Part shown: positions 38,384 to 50,469 of the stretch, one piece after another
Layout: each line of letters starts with the position of its first letter
Numbering within the stretch: the stretch's first letter is position 1
Assembly: GCA_900469965.1 (NCBI GenBank)
Contig: UBZP01000009.1
Coordinates: 55,228 to 119,227 of the forward strand
DNA length: 64,000 bases
Source: Hyphomicrobiales bacterium
Lineage (GTDB): Bacteria; Pseudomonadota; Alphaproteobacteria; Rhizobiales; Rhizobiaceae
Direction: 5' to 3'
Made by a program: the position numbers and the translations under genes
Notes under the pieces: generated by a model
Seen by the model: the letters and a program-made list of their open reading frames with translations, nothing else
Database searches by the model: none
Told to the model about the DNA's origin: nothing

Positions 38384-39379
38384 ATGAAGATGCACAGATT
38401 GGGCGACACTGGCCCCGAAGTTTCCGCCATCGGGCTCGGCTGCATGGGCATGTCCGGCATGTACGGTCCCTCCGACCGGGCCGAGAGCATCTCCACCATC
38501 CACGCCGCCCTCGACGCCGGCATCAACCTCCTCGACACCGGCGACTTCTACGGCATGGGCCACAACGAGATGCTGATCGGCGAGGCGCTGCGCGGTCGCC
38601 GGCGCGAGGACGCCGTCATCAGCGTCAAGTTCGGCGCCCTGCGCGGGCCCGACGGCGCGTGGGCCGGCTATGACAGCCGCCCCGCGGCCATCCGCAACTT
38701 CCTCGCCTACACGCTGACGCGCCTCGGCGTCGACTACATCGACATCTACCGCCCTGCCCGTCTCGACCCGAACGTGCCGATCGAGGAGACGGTGGGCGCG
38801 ATGGCCGACCTCGTCAAGGAAGGCTACATCCGCCACATCGGCCTTTCCGAGGTCGGCGCCGAGACGATCCGAAGGGCCGCCAAGGTCGCGCCGATCTGCG
38901 ACCTGCAGATCGAGTATTCGCTGATCTCGCGCGGGCTCGAGGAGAAGATCCTGCCCGCCTGCCGCGAACTCGGCATCGCCATCACCGCCTATGGCGTGCT
39001 CTCGCGCGGGCTGATCAGCGGCCACTGGCAGAAGGGGCACGGAAAGAGCGCAGGCGACTTCCGCGCCTATAGTCCCAGGTTCCAGGAAGGCAATGTCGAG
39101 CGCAATCTCGAACTGGTGGAGGCTCTGCGCGCGGTGGCGGAGGCGAAGGGCGTGACGGTCGCTCAGGTGGCGATCGCCTGGGTGGCCGCGCAGGGTGCCG
39201 ACATCCTCCCCCTCGTCGGCGCCCGCAGGCGCGACCGGCTGGCCGAGGCGCTCGGAGCCCTCGATGTCGCGCTCTCCGTCGAAGACCTCGCCGCGATCGA
39301 GGCCGCCGTGCCGAGGGACGCTGCCGCCGGCGGCCGCTATGCCGAAGCGATGCTCGCCCATATGGACAGCGAAAAATAA
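38384..39379 (+). CDS. aldo/keto reductase lacking the catalytic His
   Basis: A 331-residue AKR of the (alpha/beta)8 fold, similar to the AKR13/YakC-like group (LGLGCMGMSGMYGP-type opening seen as IGLGCMGMSGMYGP). Asp51, Tyr56 (DTGDFYG) and Lys82 (SVKFG) of the catalytic tetrad are present, but the fourth position, normally His in the HRxDP motif, is Ala125 in RPARLDP. This occurs in some members and may alter pH dependence or substrate. ATG at 38384 follows AAGGAGACGC. Likely controlled by the divergent LysR gene; the leftward open frame extension is antisense to that gene. Confidence 0.92.
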   Translation: MKMHRLGDTGPEVSAIGLGCMGMSGMYGPSDRAESISTIHAALDAGINLLDTGDFYGMGHNEMLIGEALRGRRREDAVISVKFGALRGPDGAWAGYDSRPAAIRNFLAYTLTRLGVDYIDIYRPARLDPNVPIEETVGAMADLVKEGYIRHIGLSEVGAETIRRAAKVAPICDLQIEYSLISRGLEEKILPACRELGIAITAYGVLSRGLISGHWQKGHGKSAGDFRAYSPRFQEGNVERNLELVEALRAVAEAKGVTVAQVAIAWVAAQGADILPLVGARRRDRLAEALGALDVALSVEDLAAIEAAVPRDAAAGGRYAEAMLAHMDSEK

Positions 39380-39615
39380 TCGGCCCTCGCCGGTCCCGCC
39401 CTGTCTCTCCGCCGACGCCCGGCGGGGAGAGCCCAGGTCAGCCCGGCGGTCCGGGCGGCCGGGCCGAAAGCGCTTCGTGCCGGTTTCCGGCGCAGTCTGC
39501 CGCCCGCCTTCTCCGGCCCGTCCGGATGCTGTATCGCTTCCGGCAGCATCGCGGAGGACGATTCGGCGAATTCCGCGCGGAACATGCGGCTAAGGGGATC
39601 GAGGGGGCGCAGGCA

Positions 39616-40095
39616 ATGACCGAACTTTTCTGGCGCGGCACGTTGATCGGGATCGGCGCGACCGTCACGATGGACCTCTGGGCCATCCTGCTGCACCTCG
39701 CCTTCGGACAGGCGAAGCCGAACTGGGCCCCCGCCGGGCGCTGGTTCCGCCACCTCGCCAACGGCCAGGTGTTCCATGAAGCGATCGCAGCGGCGGAGCC
39801 CTATGCCCACGAGAATGCGCTCGGTTGGGCCGGCCACTACGCCGTCGGCATTCTCTATGGCATCGTCTTCGCGCTGATCGTCGGGATCGGCTGGTTCTCA
39901 GCCCCGAGCTTCCTGCCCGCCTGGATCTTCAGCATCCTCACCATCGCCGCCGGCTGGTTTTTGATGCAGCCCGGCATGGGCCTCGGTTGGGCGGCATCGA
40001 AGACGCCGAACCCCAACAAGGTGCGCCTGCTCGGCCTGCTCGCCCACACCGCCTTCGCGCTCGGCCTCTACGCCACCGCCCTCCTCATGCGCTGA
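39616..40095 (+). CDS. DUF2938 membrane protein
   Basis: A 159-residue inner-membrane protein with four hydrophobic segments (GTLIGIGATVTMDLWAILLHLAF, HYAVGILYGIVFALIVGIGWF, LPAWIFSILTIAAGWFLMQP, LLGLLAHTAFALGLYATALL), matching DUF2938. Function unknown. ATG at 39616 follows GAGGGGGCGC. It ends 18 bp from the convergent metallopeptidase gene with a shared stem-loop. Confidence 0.85.
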   Translation: MTELFWRGTLIGIGATVTMDLWAILLHLAFGQAKPNWAPAGRWFRHLANGQVFHEAIAAAEPYAHENALGWAGHYAVGILYGIVFALIVGIGWFSAPSFLPAWIFSILTIAAGWFLMQPGMGLGWAASKTPNPNKVRLLGLLAHTAFALGLYATALLMR

Positions 40096-40113
40096 CGGGC
40101 GCGCGCCGCCCGT
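40095..40113. terminator. stem-loop between convergent genes
   Basis: A perfect 7-bp stem ACGGGCG/CGCCCGT (40095-40101, 40107-40113) with loop CGCGC fills exactly the gap between the DUF2938 and metallopeptidase stops; the plus-strand side is followed by TCAC. Probably a shared 3' end. Confidence 0.4.
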
Positions 40114-41043
40114 TCACACGTCGTTCGAGAACGTGTCGCAGTCCTGCACCCGGCCGCTGTCGAAGCCGCGCTTGAACCAGCGCATGCGCTGCTCGGAGGT
40201 GCCGTGGTTGAAGCTCTCCGGCACGACATAGCCCTGCATCCGCTTCTGGATCGTGTCGTCGCCGATCTGCACCGCCGCGTTCAGCGCCTCCTGGAGGTCG
40301 CCGGTCTCCAGCAGACCCTTCTGCTCGGTGTACTTGCCCCAGATGCCGGCATAGCAGTCGGCCTGCAGCTCGACGCGGATCGACATCTGGTTGGCCTCCG
40401 CCTCGCTCATCCGCTCGCGCGCCTGGTTGAACTTCGGCAGCACGCCGGTGAGGTTCTGGACGTGATGGCCGACCTCGTGGGCGACGACATAGGCCTGGGC
40501 GAAGTCGCCGGCGGCATCGAACTTCTGCGCCAGTTCGTCGAAGAAGCCCATATCGAGATAGACCTTGTGATCGCCCGGGCAATAGAATGGACCGGAGGCC
40601 GCCGACGCGAAGCCGCAGGCCGACTGGATCGAATTAGAGAAGAGCACCAGCTTCGGCTCCTCGTACTGCACGCCGTTCGCCTGGAAGATGCCGTTCCAGA
40701 CGTCCTCCGTCTCGGCGAGCACCGTCGCCATGAACTGCTTGGTCTCCTCCTGCTCCGGCGAATTGGCGCGCGTCGCGCTCTCGGTCTGCTCGAAGCCCGG
40801 CAGGTTCATCTGGCCGCCGCCGCCCTGGCCCAGCACCTGCAGCAGGTCGATGCCCATCATCTTCAGCACGAAATAGATCACGACGAGGAAGATGATGGTG
40901 CCGAGGCTCAGGCCGCCGCCGGCCCGGCGCGGCCCGCCGCCCATCGGAATGCGGAAGCCGCCGCCGCGGCCGAAGCCGCCCGGCCCGCCCGCACCGCGCT
41001 GATCCTCGATATTGCTGGACTGCCGGCGGCCCTTCCATTCCAT
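40114..41043 (-). CDS. neutral zinc metallopeptidase (YpfJ family)
   Basis: A 309-residue protein of PF04228. N-terminal 45 residues are Gly/Arg-rich; residues about 46-62 form one membrane segment; the peptidase domain follows with HExGH in YVVAHEVGHHVQ (His189, Glu190) and the CGFASAASGPFYCPGDHKVYLD strand containing two Cys. Probably a membrane-anchored periplasmic peptidase; substrate unknown. ATG at 41043 follows GAGGGTACGATC; an earlier in-frame start has no good ribosome-binding site. Confidence 0.92.
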   Translation of the reverse strand: MEWKGRRQSSNIEDQRGAGGPGGFGRGGGFRIPMGGGPRRAGGGLSLGTIIFLVVIYFVLKMMGIDLLQVLGQGGGGQMNLPGFEQTESATRANSPEQEETKQFMATVLAETEDVWNGIFQANGVQYEEPKLVLFSNSIQSACGFASAASGPFYCPGDHKVYLDMGFFDELAQKFDAAGDFAQAYVVAHEVGHHVQNLTGVLPKFNQARERMSEAEANQMSIRVELQADCYAGIWGKYTEQKGLLETGDLQEALNAAVQIGDDTIQKRMQGYVVPESFNHGTSEQRMRWFKRGFDSGRVQDCDTFSNDV

Positions 41044-41226
41044 GATCGTACCCTCGGTTACGCGGTCAAAACCGCTGAACCGCGGTTTCGTTCCTGACAT
41101 TCAGTTATAGGGCGGAGGGCCGGCGTTGCAAACCGATCGCACGCCAAGTTTTGCGCGGCGCGGCCACGGCCGGCGGCCCGGCCGTCTCTTGCCCGCCCTG
41201 TCCGCGGTGTCAGCCGCCGCGGCCGT

Positions 41227-41871
41227 TCACCACCGCAGGGAGAACCGTCCGGCCAGCGCGCCGAGGCCGGTCAGGATGGCGATCGCCAGCGGATACCAGA
41301 CGGCGACGAACAGGGGCGAATCGTCCGGGCAATGGGCGGCATAGAAGGTGGCGGCGATGCCGCCCGCCAGGAGCCCCGACACCGCGCCGGCCGCCGTCGC
41401 GTGGACCGGCGCGCCGTGCCGCATGGCCAGCAGCAGCACGCCCAGCGGCAAAAGCCCGATCAGGGGGACGAAGGTCAGGCACACCATGCTGTTGGTCCCG
41501 ACCAGCCGGACGAGCCAGCTCGCCTGCGGCACCGCGGCGAGCTCCAGAAGGACGGACAGGAGAAGAAGCACCGGCGCCACCAGCATCGAGGGAAGCGCCG
41601 CGCGCCAGTTGCCGCCCGGCCCCGAAAGGGCGATGGCGAGCCTCAAGGCGGCCACCGCCAGCGCGATCGTGAACAGGAACTTGAAGACGAAGCGCACGGT
41701 GGAAAGGGCCGCACCGGCGTCCGGACGCGGCCCGAGCAGCACGAAGAACACGCAGGCGGCCAAGAGCACCGCAGCAACGAGCGCCAGCACCCAGGCCTGC
41801 CCCAGCGGGGCCCCCGAGCGTCGCGTATCCGCGGCAAGCGCCTTGATCAGTTCGTTCGTCTCCATGCTCAT
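41227..41871 (-). CDS. nrsF: NrsF-type anti-sigma factor (DUF1109)
   Basis: A 214-residue inner-membrane protein with six hydrophobic segments and a short cytoplasmic N-terminus (TNELIKALAADTRR). It matches NrsF/DUF1109, which holds the ECF factor SigF at the membrane and releases it under metal stress. The two cysteines proposed as the sensor in Caulobacter NrsF have counterparts here at Cys131 (SMVCLTF) and Cys181 (AAHCPDD). The ATG at 41871 overlaps the sigma stop by ATGA, showing translational coupling; ATG 41865 is the alternative. Confidence 0.92.
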   Translation of the reverse strand: MSMETNELIKALAADTRRSGAPLGQAWVLALVAAVLLAACVFFVLLGPRPDAGAALSTVRFVFKFLFTIALAVAALRLAIALSGPGGNWRAALPSMLVAPVLLLLSVLLELAAVPQASWLVRLVGTNSMVCLTFVPLIGLLPLGVLLLAMRHGAPVHATAAGAVSGLLAGGIAATFYAAHCPDDSPLFVAVWYPLAIAILTGLGALAGRFSLRW

Positions 41872-42401
41872 GTCCTTCCGAAGCGCCGGGCGATCGCCGA
41901 AAGCCCGCGGTGCAGCGCGACCCGCACGGCCGTCTCGTTCATCCCCAGGTCCCGCGCCGTCTCCTGGATCGAACTGCCCTCGATCGACACCGCCGTCACC
42001 ACCGAGCGCTGCCCGGGCGTCAGCACCTGCAGCGCCCGGTCGATCTCCCAGCCCTGCAGCACCTCCGGCTCCGCCGCCTCGACCGCTTCCAAGGCCGGAC
42101 TGTCGGCGAGCGGCAGGCGGCCGTGGCGGCGGAAGGCGTCGATCAGCTTGTGGTTGGCGATGGCGAAGATCCAGGGCCTGACCGGCTCCGTGCTGCGCCA
42201 GGTATGCCGTTTCAGGTGGATGGCGAGCAGGGTTTCCTGCACGACGTCTTCCACGTCCAGGCTGCCATGCGTCACCTTCCGCCTGAGCCACGTCCGCACC
42301 AGCTTCGCCACCGCCTCGAGGAATGCGAAGTAGGCCCGCTCGTCGCCCTCGATCGCTGAAACGAGCAGTTGCTCGAGACTGCGCTCCTCCGCCTTGTCCA
42401 A
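41868..42401 (-). CDS. sigF: ECF sigma factor, SigF (ECF16-like)
   Basis: A 177-residue ECF sigma: region 2 (RAYFAFLEAVAKLVRTWLRRK, then VEDVVQETLLAIHLKRHTW and PWIFAIANHKLIDAFRR) and region 4 (LTPGQRSVVTAVSIEGSSIQ, DLGMNETAVRVALHRGLSAI). The start is taken as TTG at 42401 because AGGAGAAG lies just before it; the longer ATG start at 42437 falls inside the putative SigF-type promoter (42419-42444) and lacks a ribosome-binding site. Coupled to nrsF. It should transcribe its own operon and the divergent bufferin genes. Confidence 0.92.
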   Translation of the reverse strand: MDKAEERSLEQLLVSAIEGDERAYFAFLEAVAKLVRTWLRRKVTHGSLDVEDVVQETLLAIHLKRHTWRSTEPVRPWIFAIANHKLIDAFRRHGRLPLADSPALEAVEAAEPEVLQGWEIDRALQVLTPGQRSVVTAVSIEGSSIQETARDLGMNETAVRVALHRGLSAIARRFGRT

Positions 42402-42418
42402 GCTGCTTCTCCTGTCTG

Positions 42419-42444
42419 TTCGGCCGGCAGGTTCCATTCGTTAC
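42419..42444 (-). promoter_or_regulatory. SigF-type promoter of sigF-nrsF
   Basis: Reading leftwards: GTAACG, 16 bp, CGAA. Caulobacter SigF promoters have the form GTAACC-N16-CGAA. The transcript would start about 8 nt before the AGGAGAAG ribosome-binding site of the TTG start, implying autoregulation. Confidence 0.65.
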
Positions 42445-42507
42445 AGGGGGCGCACGGTATTTCGCTTTGCCGCCGCCGACAATCACGAAGTCGTGTTCGC
42501 CGCCAGT

Positions 42508-42532
42508 GTAACGCAAGGCCGCCTCGGACGAA
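42508..42532 (+). promoter_or_regulatory. SigF-type promoter of bufferin operon
   Basis: Reading rightwards: GTAACG (42508-42513), 15 bp, CGAA (42529-42532). It shares both elements with the divergent sigF promoter and lies 57 bp before the DUF2282 gene, so one sigma factor should drive both sides. Confidence 0.65.
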
Positions 42533-42589
42533 AAAGCCGATGTGCGTCGGGTGGCGCATTGAGAGGCAAAACGTTCTGGAGAATGGAAC

Positions 42590-42913
42590 ATGACCACACG
42601 TTCAGCAGTAAGCACCGCGGTTCTGGCAGGCGCCGTCGCATCGGCCCTTTCGTCGCTGGCCTTCGCGAGCCCCCTGTCGGAAGCCGACGTCAAGGCTGCG
42701 ATGGATGCCGGCAAGGAGAAGTGCTTCGGCGTCGCGCTGAAGGGGCAGAACGACTGCGCTGCCGGCCCGGGCACCACCTGCCAGGGCACCTCGACCGTCG
42801 ACTACCAGGGTAACGCCTGGAAGTTCGTCGACGGCGGCACCTGCGCGACCATGCAGTTGCCCGATGGCCGCAAGGGTTCGATGGAGCCCCTCGACCGCGA
42901 CATTCCGGCCTGA
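42590..42913 (+). CDS. bufA1: bufferin precursor (DUF2282), BufA-like
   Basis: A 107-residue exported peptide precursor: signal peptide to about SLAFAS (residue 27), then a short core with four conserved Cys at 45, 56, 64 and 85 (EKCFG, NDCAAG, TTCQG, GTCATM). In the bufferin family these Cys are converted by the DUF692 enzyme to thiooxazoles and the product binds copper in the periplasm. The four downstream genes fit this pathway exactly. First gene of the divergent SigF-type operon; ends 30 bp before the DUF692 gene. Confidence 0.92.
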   Translation: MTTRSAVSTAVLAGAVASALSSLAFASPLSEADVKAAMDAGKEKCFGVALKGQNDCAAGPGTTCQGTSTVDYQGNAWKFVDGGTCATMQLPDGRKGSMEPLDRDIPA

Positions 42914-42943
42914 TCGAAAGGCGCGTGGAAAGCGGAGGGAACG

Positions 42944-43864
42944 ATGATGGAACCGAACGGCATTGCGACCGGGCATCGCGCCCTTCGCTTTCCCCGCCAC
43001 CGGCTCGACGGCATAGCGGGAACGAGCTTCAAGCACGAGCATCTTTCGGCGATCCTTCAGCAGGATCACCGAAAGGGCTTCTTCGAGGTCCATGCGGAAA
43101 ACTACATGGGCGAAGGCGGCCCGCCGCATCGCGCCCTGTCGCGCATCCGCCAAGATTACCCCGTCTCCATCCATGGCGTCTGCATGTCGATCGGCGGTCC
43201 GCAACCGCTCGACGAGCGGCACCTTTCCCGCTTCAAGGCGCTGATCGAGCGCTACGAGCCCGCGCTCGTCTCCGAGCACCTGGCCTGGTCGACGCACGAG
43301 ACCACCTATTTCAACGACCTTCTGCCCTTGCCCTATACCGCCGGCACGCTGCAGCACTTGGCCGACCATATCGACCAGGTGCAGGAGACGATCGGCCGGC
43401 AGATCCTTTTGGAAAACCCGTCCAGCTACCTGACCTTCACCGAATCGACGATGACCGAGACCGCGTTCATCCGCGAACTCGCGCGGCGCACCGGCTGCGG
43501 TCTCTTGCTCGACGTCAACAACGTCTTCGTCTCCGCCACCAATCTTTCGACATCGGCCCTCGACTATCTCGCCGACTACCCGCTCGATGTCGTCCAGGAG
43601 ATCCACCTCGCCGGGCACGCGGTCCAGAGCGACGAGAACGGCGCGCCCCTCTTGATCGACAGCCACGACGGCCCGGTCTGCGATGCGGTCTGGGCGCTCT
43701 ACGAGACGGTCCTGGGCCGGACCGGCCCGATCGCCACGCTCGTCGAGTGGGACAGCGCGATCCCGGACTGGCCGACGCTGACGCGAGAGGCCGAAGCCGC
43801 ACAGGCGATCCTGGACCGCTGCACGGTCACCGAGGACGGGAGGGTGCGCCGTGCGGCCGTCTGA
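42944..43864 (+). CDS. bufB1: DUF692 multinuclear iron enzyme, BufB-like
   Basis: A 306-residue TIM-barrel protein of the DUF692/MbnB family. These iron oxidases modify cysteines of ribosomally made peptides. Likely metal ligands and family blocks: [64 protein letters not shown] and LIDSHDGPV. Expected to act on the cysteines of the preceding precursor before export. ATG 42944 follows GGAGGGAACG. Overlaps the next gene by 14 bp. Confidence 0.94.
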   Translation: MMEPNGIATGHRALRFPRHRLDGIAGTSFKHEHLSAILQQDHRKGFFEVHAENYMGEGGPPHRALSRIRQDYPVSIHGVCMSIGGPQPLDERHLSRFKALIERYEPALVSEHLAWSTHETTYFNDLLPLPYTAGTLQHLADHIDQVQETIGRQILLENPSSYLTFTESTMTETAFIRELARRTGCGLLLDVNNVFVSATNLSTSALDYLADYPLDVVQEIHLAGHAVQSDENGAPLLIDSHDGPVCDAVWALYETVLGRTGPIATLVEWDSAIPDWPTLTREAEAAQAILDRCTVTEDGRVRRAAV

Positions 43865-44666
43865 CCCGGCGATCGCTGTGGAATGCGAGGCGGCAGCCTA
43901 CGCCGCCCATTTCGCCGGGCGGCTGCTCGACCCCGCGAGACCGGCCCCGCCGGACGTCGCCGCCCCCGGCGGCGGGGCGGCGGAGCGGCGGTTCGGCATC
44001 TATCGCAACAACGTCACCGTCAGCCTGATCGAGGCGCTGGCCGCCGTCTTTCCGGCGACCCTGCGGATCACCGGGCCGGACTTCTTCCGGGCCATGGCGC
44101 GCTTCCATGTCCGCGCGACGCCGCCGACCTCGCCGCTGCTCTTCGAGTACGGCCGCGACTTCCCGGCCTTCATCGAGACGTACCGGCACGCCCGCTCCAT
44201 GCCGTGGCTTGCCGATGTCGCGCGCATCGAGCGGGCCTGGCTCGACGCCTATCACGCGGCCGACGCGGCCGTTCTGGCGAGCGAAACGCTGGCCGCCGTG
44301 CCGCCGGACGCATTGGCTGCGACCCGGTTCATCGCCCATCCCGCGACCCGGCTGCTCGCTTCCGACTACCCGGCGTTCAGCATCTTTTCCGCCAACCGGC
44401 AGGAGGCACCCGTCGGGCGGATCACGGCCACGGAGCCGGAATGGACGCTTCTGACCCGCCCGCACCTCGAGGTGGAAGCCCGCAAGGTCGCGCCTGACGC
44501 TGCGATGATGATCGCAGCCCTGATGCACGGCGTTCCGCTCGGGTCGGCCGCCGGCGACACGCTGGCAGCCTTTCCAGATTTCGATCTTTCGGCCGCGATC
44601 GCAGGCTTCATCGAGGCCGGCGCCTTCCGCGGCATTTCAAAGAACGGAGCAGACGATGAAACATGA
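43851..44666 (+). CDS. bufC1: DUF2063 partner protein, BufC-like
   Basis: A 271-residue protein. N-terminal DUF2063 domain with [23 protein letters not shown] and [20 protein letters not shown]; the C-terminal part (about 150-265) resembles the second domain of MbnC/BufC proteins. These act as recognition partners for the DUF692 enzyme. The start is GTG at 43851, inside the end of bufB and after GGGAGGG, so the two are translationally coupled. Overlaps the DoxX gene by 11 bp. Confidence 0.9.
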   Translation: MRPSDPAIAVECEAAAYAAHFAGRLLDPARPAPPDVAAPGGGAAERRFGIYRNNVTVSLIEALAAVFPATLRITGPDFFRAMARFHVRATPPTSPLLFEYGRDFPAFIETYRHARSMPWLADVARIERAWLDAYHAADAAVLASETLAAVPPDALAATRFIAHPATRLLASDYPAFSIFSANRQEAPVGRITATEPEWTLLTRPHLEVEARKVAPDAAMMIAALMHGVPLGSAAGDTLAAFPDFDLSAAIAGFIEAGAFRGISKNGADDET

Positions 44667-45174
44667 ACCGACGCCACGGCAATTCTCACCGACGGGTCTC
44701 TCGGCAACCATCGGGCAGGCTTATGCGAAGATCGCCGCTCTCGCCCCACCATCGCTCACGCAGTTCGCCCTCCGCTTCGCGCTGGCGGTGCCGTTCTGGC
44801 GCTCGGGCATCAACAAGTGGGATGGCTTCCTGCACATCAACGACGTGGCGATCCTGCTCTTTACGTCGGAGTTCCGGCTGCACCTGCCGGGCGGCCCCTA
44901 CCCCTATCCGTTTCCCTCCGCCGTCGCCTTCGCCTCCGGCACGGCGGAAATCGTCCTGCCGGTCATGCTGGTGATCGGTATTGCCTCCCGTGCCGCGGCC
45001 CTTTTGCTGCTGGCCATGACGATTGTCATCCAGCTGACCGTGCCGGAGGGATGGCCGGTCCATGTGACCTGGGCCGCGATGGCGCTTGCGATCATGGCGT
45101 GGGGACCCGGGCGATGGTCGCTCGACCATCTCACTGGCCTCGACCGTCTCGCCTGCGGGCCGCATCCGCGCTGA
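44656..45174 (+). CDS. bufD1: DoxX-family membrane protein, BufD-like
   Basis: A 172-residue inner-membrane protein of the DoxX family with four hydrophobic segments (FALRFALAVPFWRSGINKW, SAVAFASGTAEIVLPVMLVIG, AALLLLAMTIVIQL, VTWAAMALAIMAW). It is the usual last gene of bufferin operons (GigT in the related gold-induced operon of Cupriavidus); its role is not settled. Start overlaps bufC by 11 bp. Confidence 0.92.
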   Translation: MKHEPTPRQFSPTGLSATIGQAYAKIAALAPPSLTQFALRFALAVPFWRSGINKWDGFLHINDVAILLFTSEFRLHLPGGPYPYPFPSAVAFASGTAEIVLPVMLVIGIASRAAALLLLAMTIVIQLTVPEGWPVHVTWAAMALAIMAWGPGRWSLDHLTGLDRLACGPHPR

Positions 45175-45352
45175 TGTCGTGCCCGGAAAGCGGCCGGGGT
45201 CAGGCCCCGGTGGCGCCACGGGTGCGGCGGCGCGATGCCGGCGCACCATTGGCCCCAGGATTTCTGTTTGATCAGCCATTTTCGGGGTTTCGCTTGGCCC
45301 GGCATTTGCCTATAAGCCGCTTCTAGCCTTTAAAGACGATGCCTCTAGCGCC

Positions 45353-45386
45353 CCGGCCGGTGAACCTCCCACCCTGGCCGGTTTTT
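45353..45386 (+). terminator. terminator-like hairpin in carB leader
   Basis: CCGGCC (45353-45358) pairs with GGCCGG (45376-45381), extended by GGTG/CACC with a 2-nt bulge, and is followed directly by TTTTT (45382-45386). It lies 28-61 bp before the carB ATG, between a likely -10 (TATAAG, 45311-45316) and the start codon, so it would act on carB transcripts as an attenuator. Confidence 0.55.
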
Positions 45387-45413
45387 CGCGCAGGCAAAAG
45401 AACGGATAGAGCC

Positions 45414-48899
<3,486 letters not shown>

Positions 48900-48905
48900 G
48901 GCTCG

Positions 48906-48932
48906 GGAGCGGGCGTTCCGGCGCCCGGCTCC
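48906..48932. terminator. terminator behind carB
   Basis: A 10-bp stem (GGAGCGGGCG with CGCCC-g-GCTCC, one bulged base) and a 6-nt loop, starting 7 bp after the carB stop and lying between convergent genes. U-tract absent. Confidence 0.5.
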
Positions 48933-49007
48933 TGCCGCGAATGTGGATCAATTCTTGAGAGTGCCCCCGCTCGCGACGCAAAGGTTGCGGGCAGCACTTG
49001 TCTCGAC

Positions 49008-50195
49008 CTACCGCCGCAGGTGCGCCCGCAGCAGATCCATGAGTTCGCCGTCGCGCGGCAGCTTGTCGGCCTTTCCCTGTTCGGTCAGCCAGTAGAACCG
49101 GCCGGGGGCGAGCTTGGCTGGCAGCTCGTAGTCCATGCCGTCCCACTTGTCCTCGCGGAAGGCGTAGAACGCCCAGTGGCCGCCGCGCGCCTCGACGGCA
49201 TCCATCACGTCGGTCAGGTAGGTGCCGCAGTCGGCCCAGCGCCGCATGCAGCCGAATTCCGCGGCGACGACCCGGGTCGCGGGAAGGCCCTGCGCCTTGG
49301 CCCAGTCGAAGGCGGTGTCGACATGGGCCCGTACCGCCGCGCGGTCCCAGGCCTGGTCGTGTCCCGCATATTCGGTGGTCACGCCGGGATAGCGCAGCGG
49401 CTTCTCCCGCTTCATGTTCGGCGAACTGGTCGCGGCATAGGGCTCATACATATGAAAGGCGTAGAGGACCTTGTCGTCGGCAAGCGGCTTCGGCCAGGCG
49501 GCCAGCGAGCGGGGATTGGCGAACCAGCCGCCATCGACCATCACGGGGGTCACCGGATCGACGGTCCTGATCTGCGCAATCACCCTTGAATAGAACGCCT
49601 CCAGGTCGCGCGGTCCGCCCGCATGCGCCGCCTGCCAGTCGCGGAGCTGCGCCTCGGTGCCGTTTTCGACGCCGCCGGCGTTCTTCTCGGGCGCGGGCTC
49701 GTTCAGGATGTTGTAGCCCGCGACCGCCGGATGATCCTTCAGTGCGGCGGCCAGATCGGCCCAGAAGCGCGCCGCCTGGTCCTGATAGGCGGCGTCCGAC
49801 CAGAGCCGGTCGTCGTATTTGTTGCCGTTCTGCTGCGACCAGCGCCCGCCCGGCAGGCTCAGCGGCGTGATCACCACCTTGAGACCGGCGGCGTCCGCGG
49901 CATCCAGCACCGTGCGCAGGGTGGCGAGATCCTCCGGCACGAGGCCGGTGTAACGATCGGCGTCGCCGATGAGAAAATCGCGGCCCTTGCCCTGCCATTT
50001 GCTGAAGGAGAGCCGCACCCATGTCGCGCCGGTCGAGGACAGGGCCCGGAAGTAGGCCTCGTCCTGCGGGGCGGCGTTGAAACCGTTGGCGCCCTTTTCA
50101 GGCGTATCCCAGAAGGTCATCAGGTCGGCGGCGGCAGCCGGTTGCGACAGGGCGGCGACAAGTGCCGCCGTGCGGAGAAAGGAAATGAAGGACAC
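49008..50195 (-). CDS. secreted GH5-family glycoside hydrolase (cellulase-like)
   Basis: A 395-residue exported enzyme. Signal peptide residues 1-23 (ending QPAAAA). The catalytic barrel follows with acid/base Glu166 in GYNILNEPAPE and nucleophile Glu313 in VVAAEFGCMRRW, the GH5 pair; AFHMYEPYAAT supplies active-site His and Tyr. It should cut beta-1,4 glucan or a related polysaccharide outside the cell. The start is GTG at 50195 with a weak ribosome-binding site. No polysaccharide genes are adjacent. Confidence 0.9.
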   Translation of the reverse strand: MSFISFLRTAALVAALSQPAAAADLMTFWDTPEKGANGFNAAPQDEAYFRALSSTGATWVRLSFSKWQGKGRDFLIGDADRYTGLVPEDLATLRTVLDAADAAGLKVVITPLSLPGGRWSQQNGNKYDDRLWSDAAYQDQAARFWADLAAALKDHPAVAGYNILNEPAPEKNAGGVENGTEAQLRDWQAAHAGGPRDLEAFYSRVIAQIRTVDPVTPVMVDGGWFANPRSLAAWPKPLADDKVLYAFHMYEPYAATSSPNMKREKPLRYPGVTTEYAGHDQAWDRAAVRAHVDTAFDWAKAQGLPATRVVAAEFGCMRRWADCGTYLTDVMDAVEARGGHWAFYAFREDKWDGMDYELPAKLAPGRFYWLTEQGKADKLPRDGELMDLLRAHLRR

Positions 50196-50469
50196 GTTTG
50201 CGGCTCATGTTCGGGTTGCATGACGCTCCTACGCTGCGAAAGCGGCATCGGCAAGCCGGGACACAGGCGCGGCCGTGGCGTTCTCCTGCCGCCGCCGGCT
50301 TCTGCAACCTCAGGGAGGGAAACCTTGAATTCTGCGACCGGGTTCTGCTAAGGCGAAAGATCCGCAATTCGGTTGGGGACCGACGTTACGGATGCCGGTT
50401 TCGGCGCGCGGCCGGTTGCAGTTTCCCGGCAGTGCCTTACATCGCCTGTCGCAGACCGGGAGAACCATC

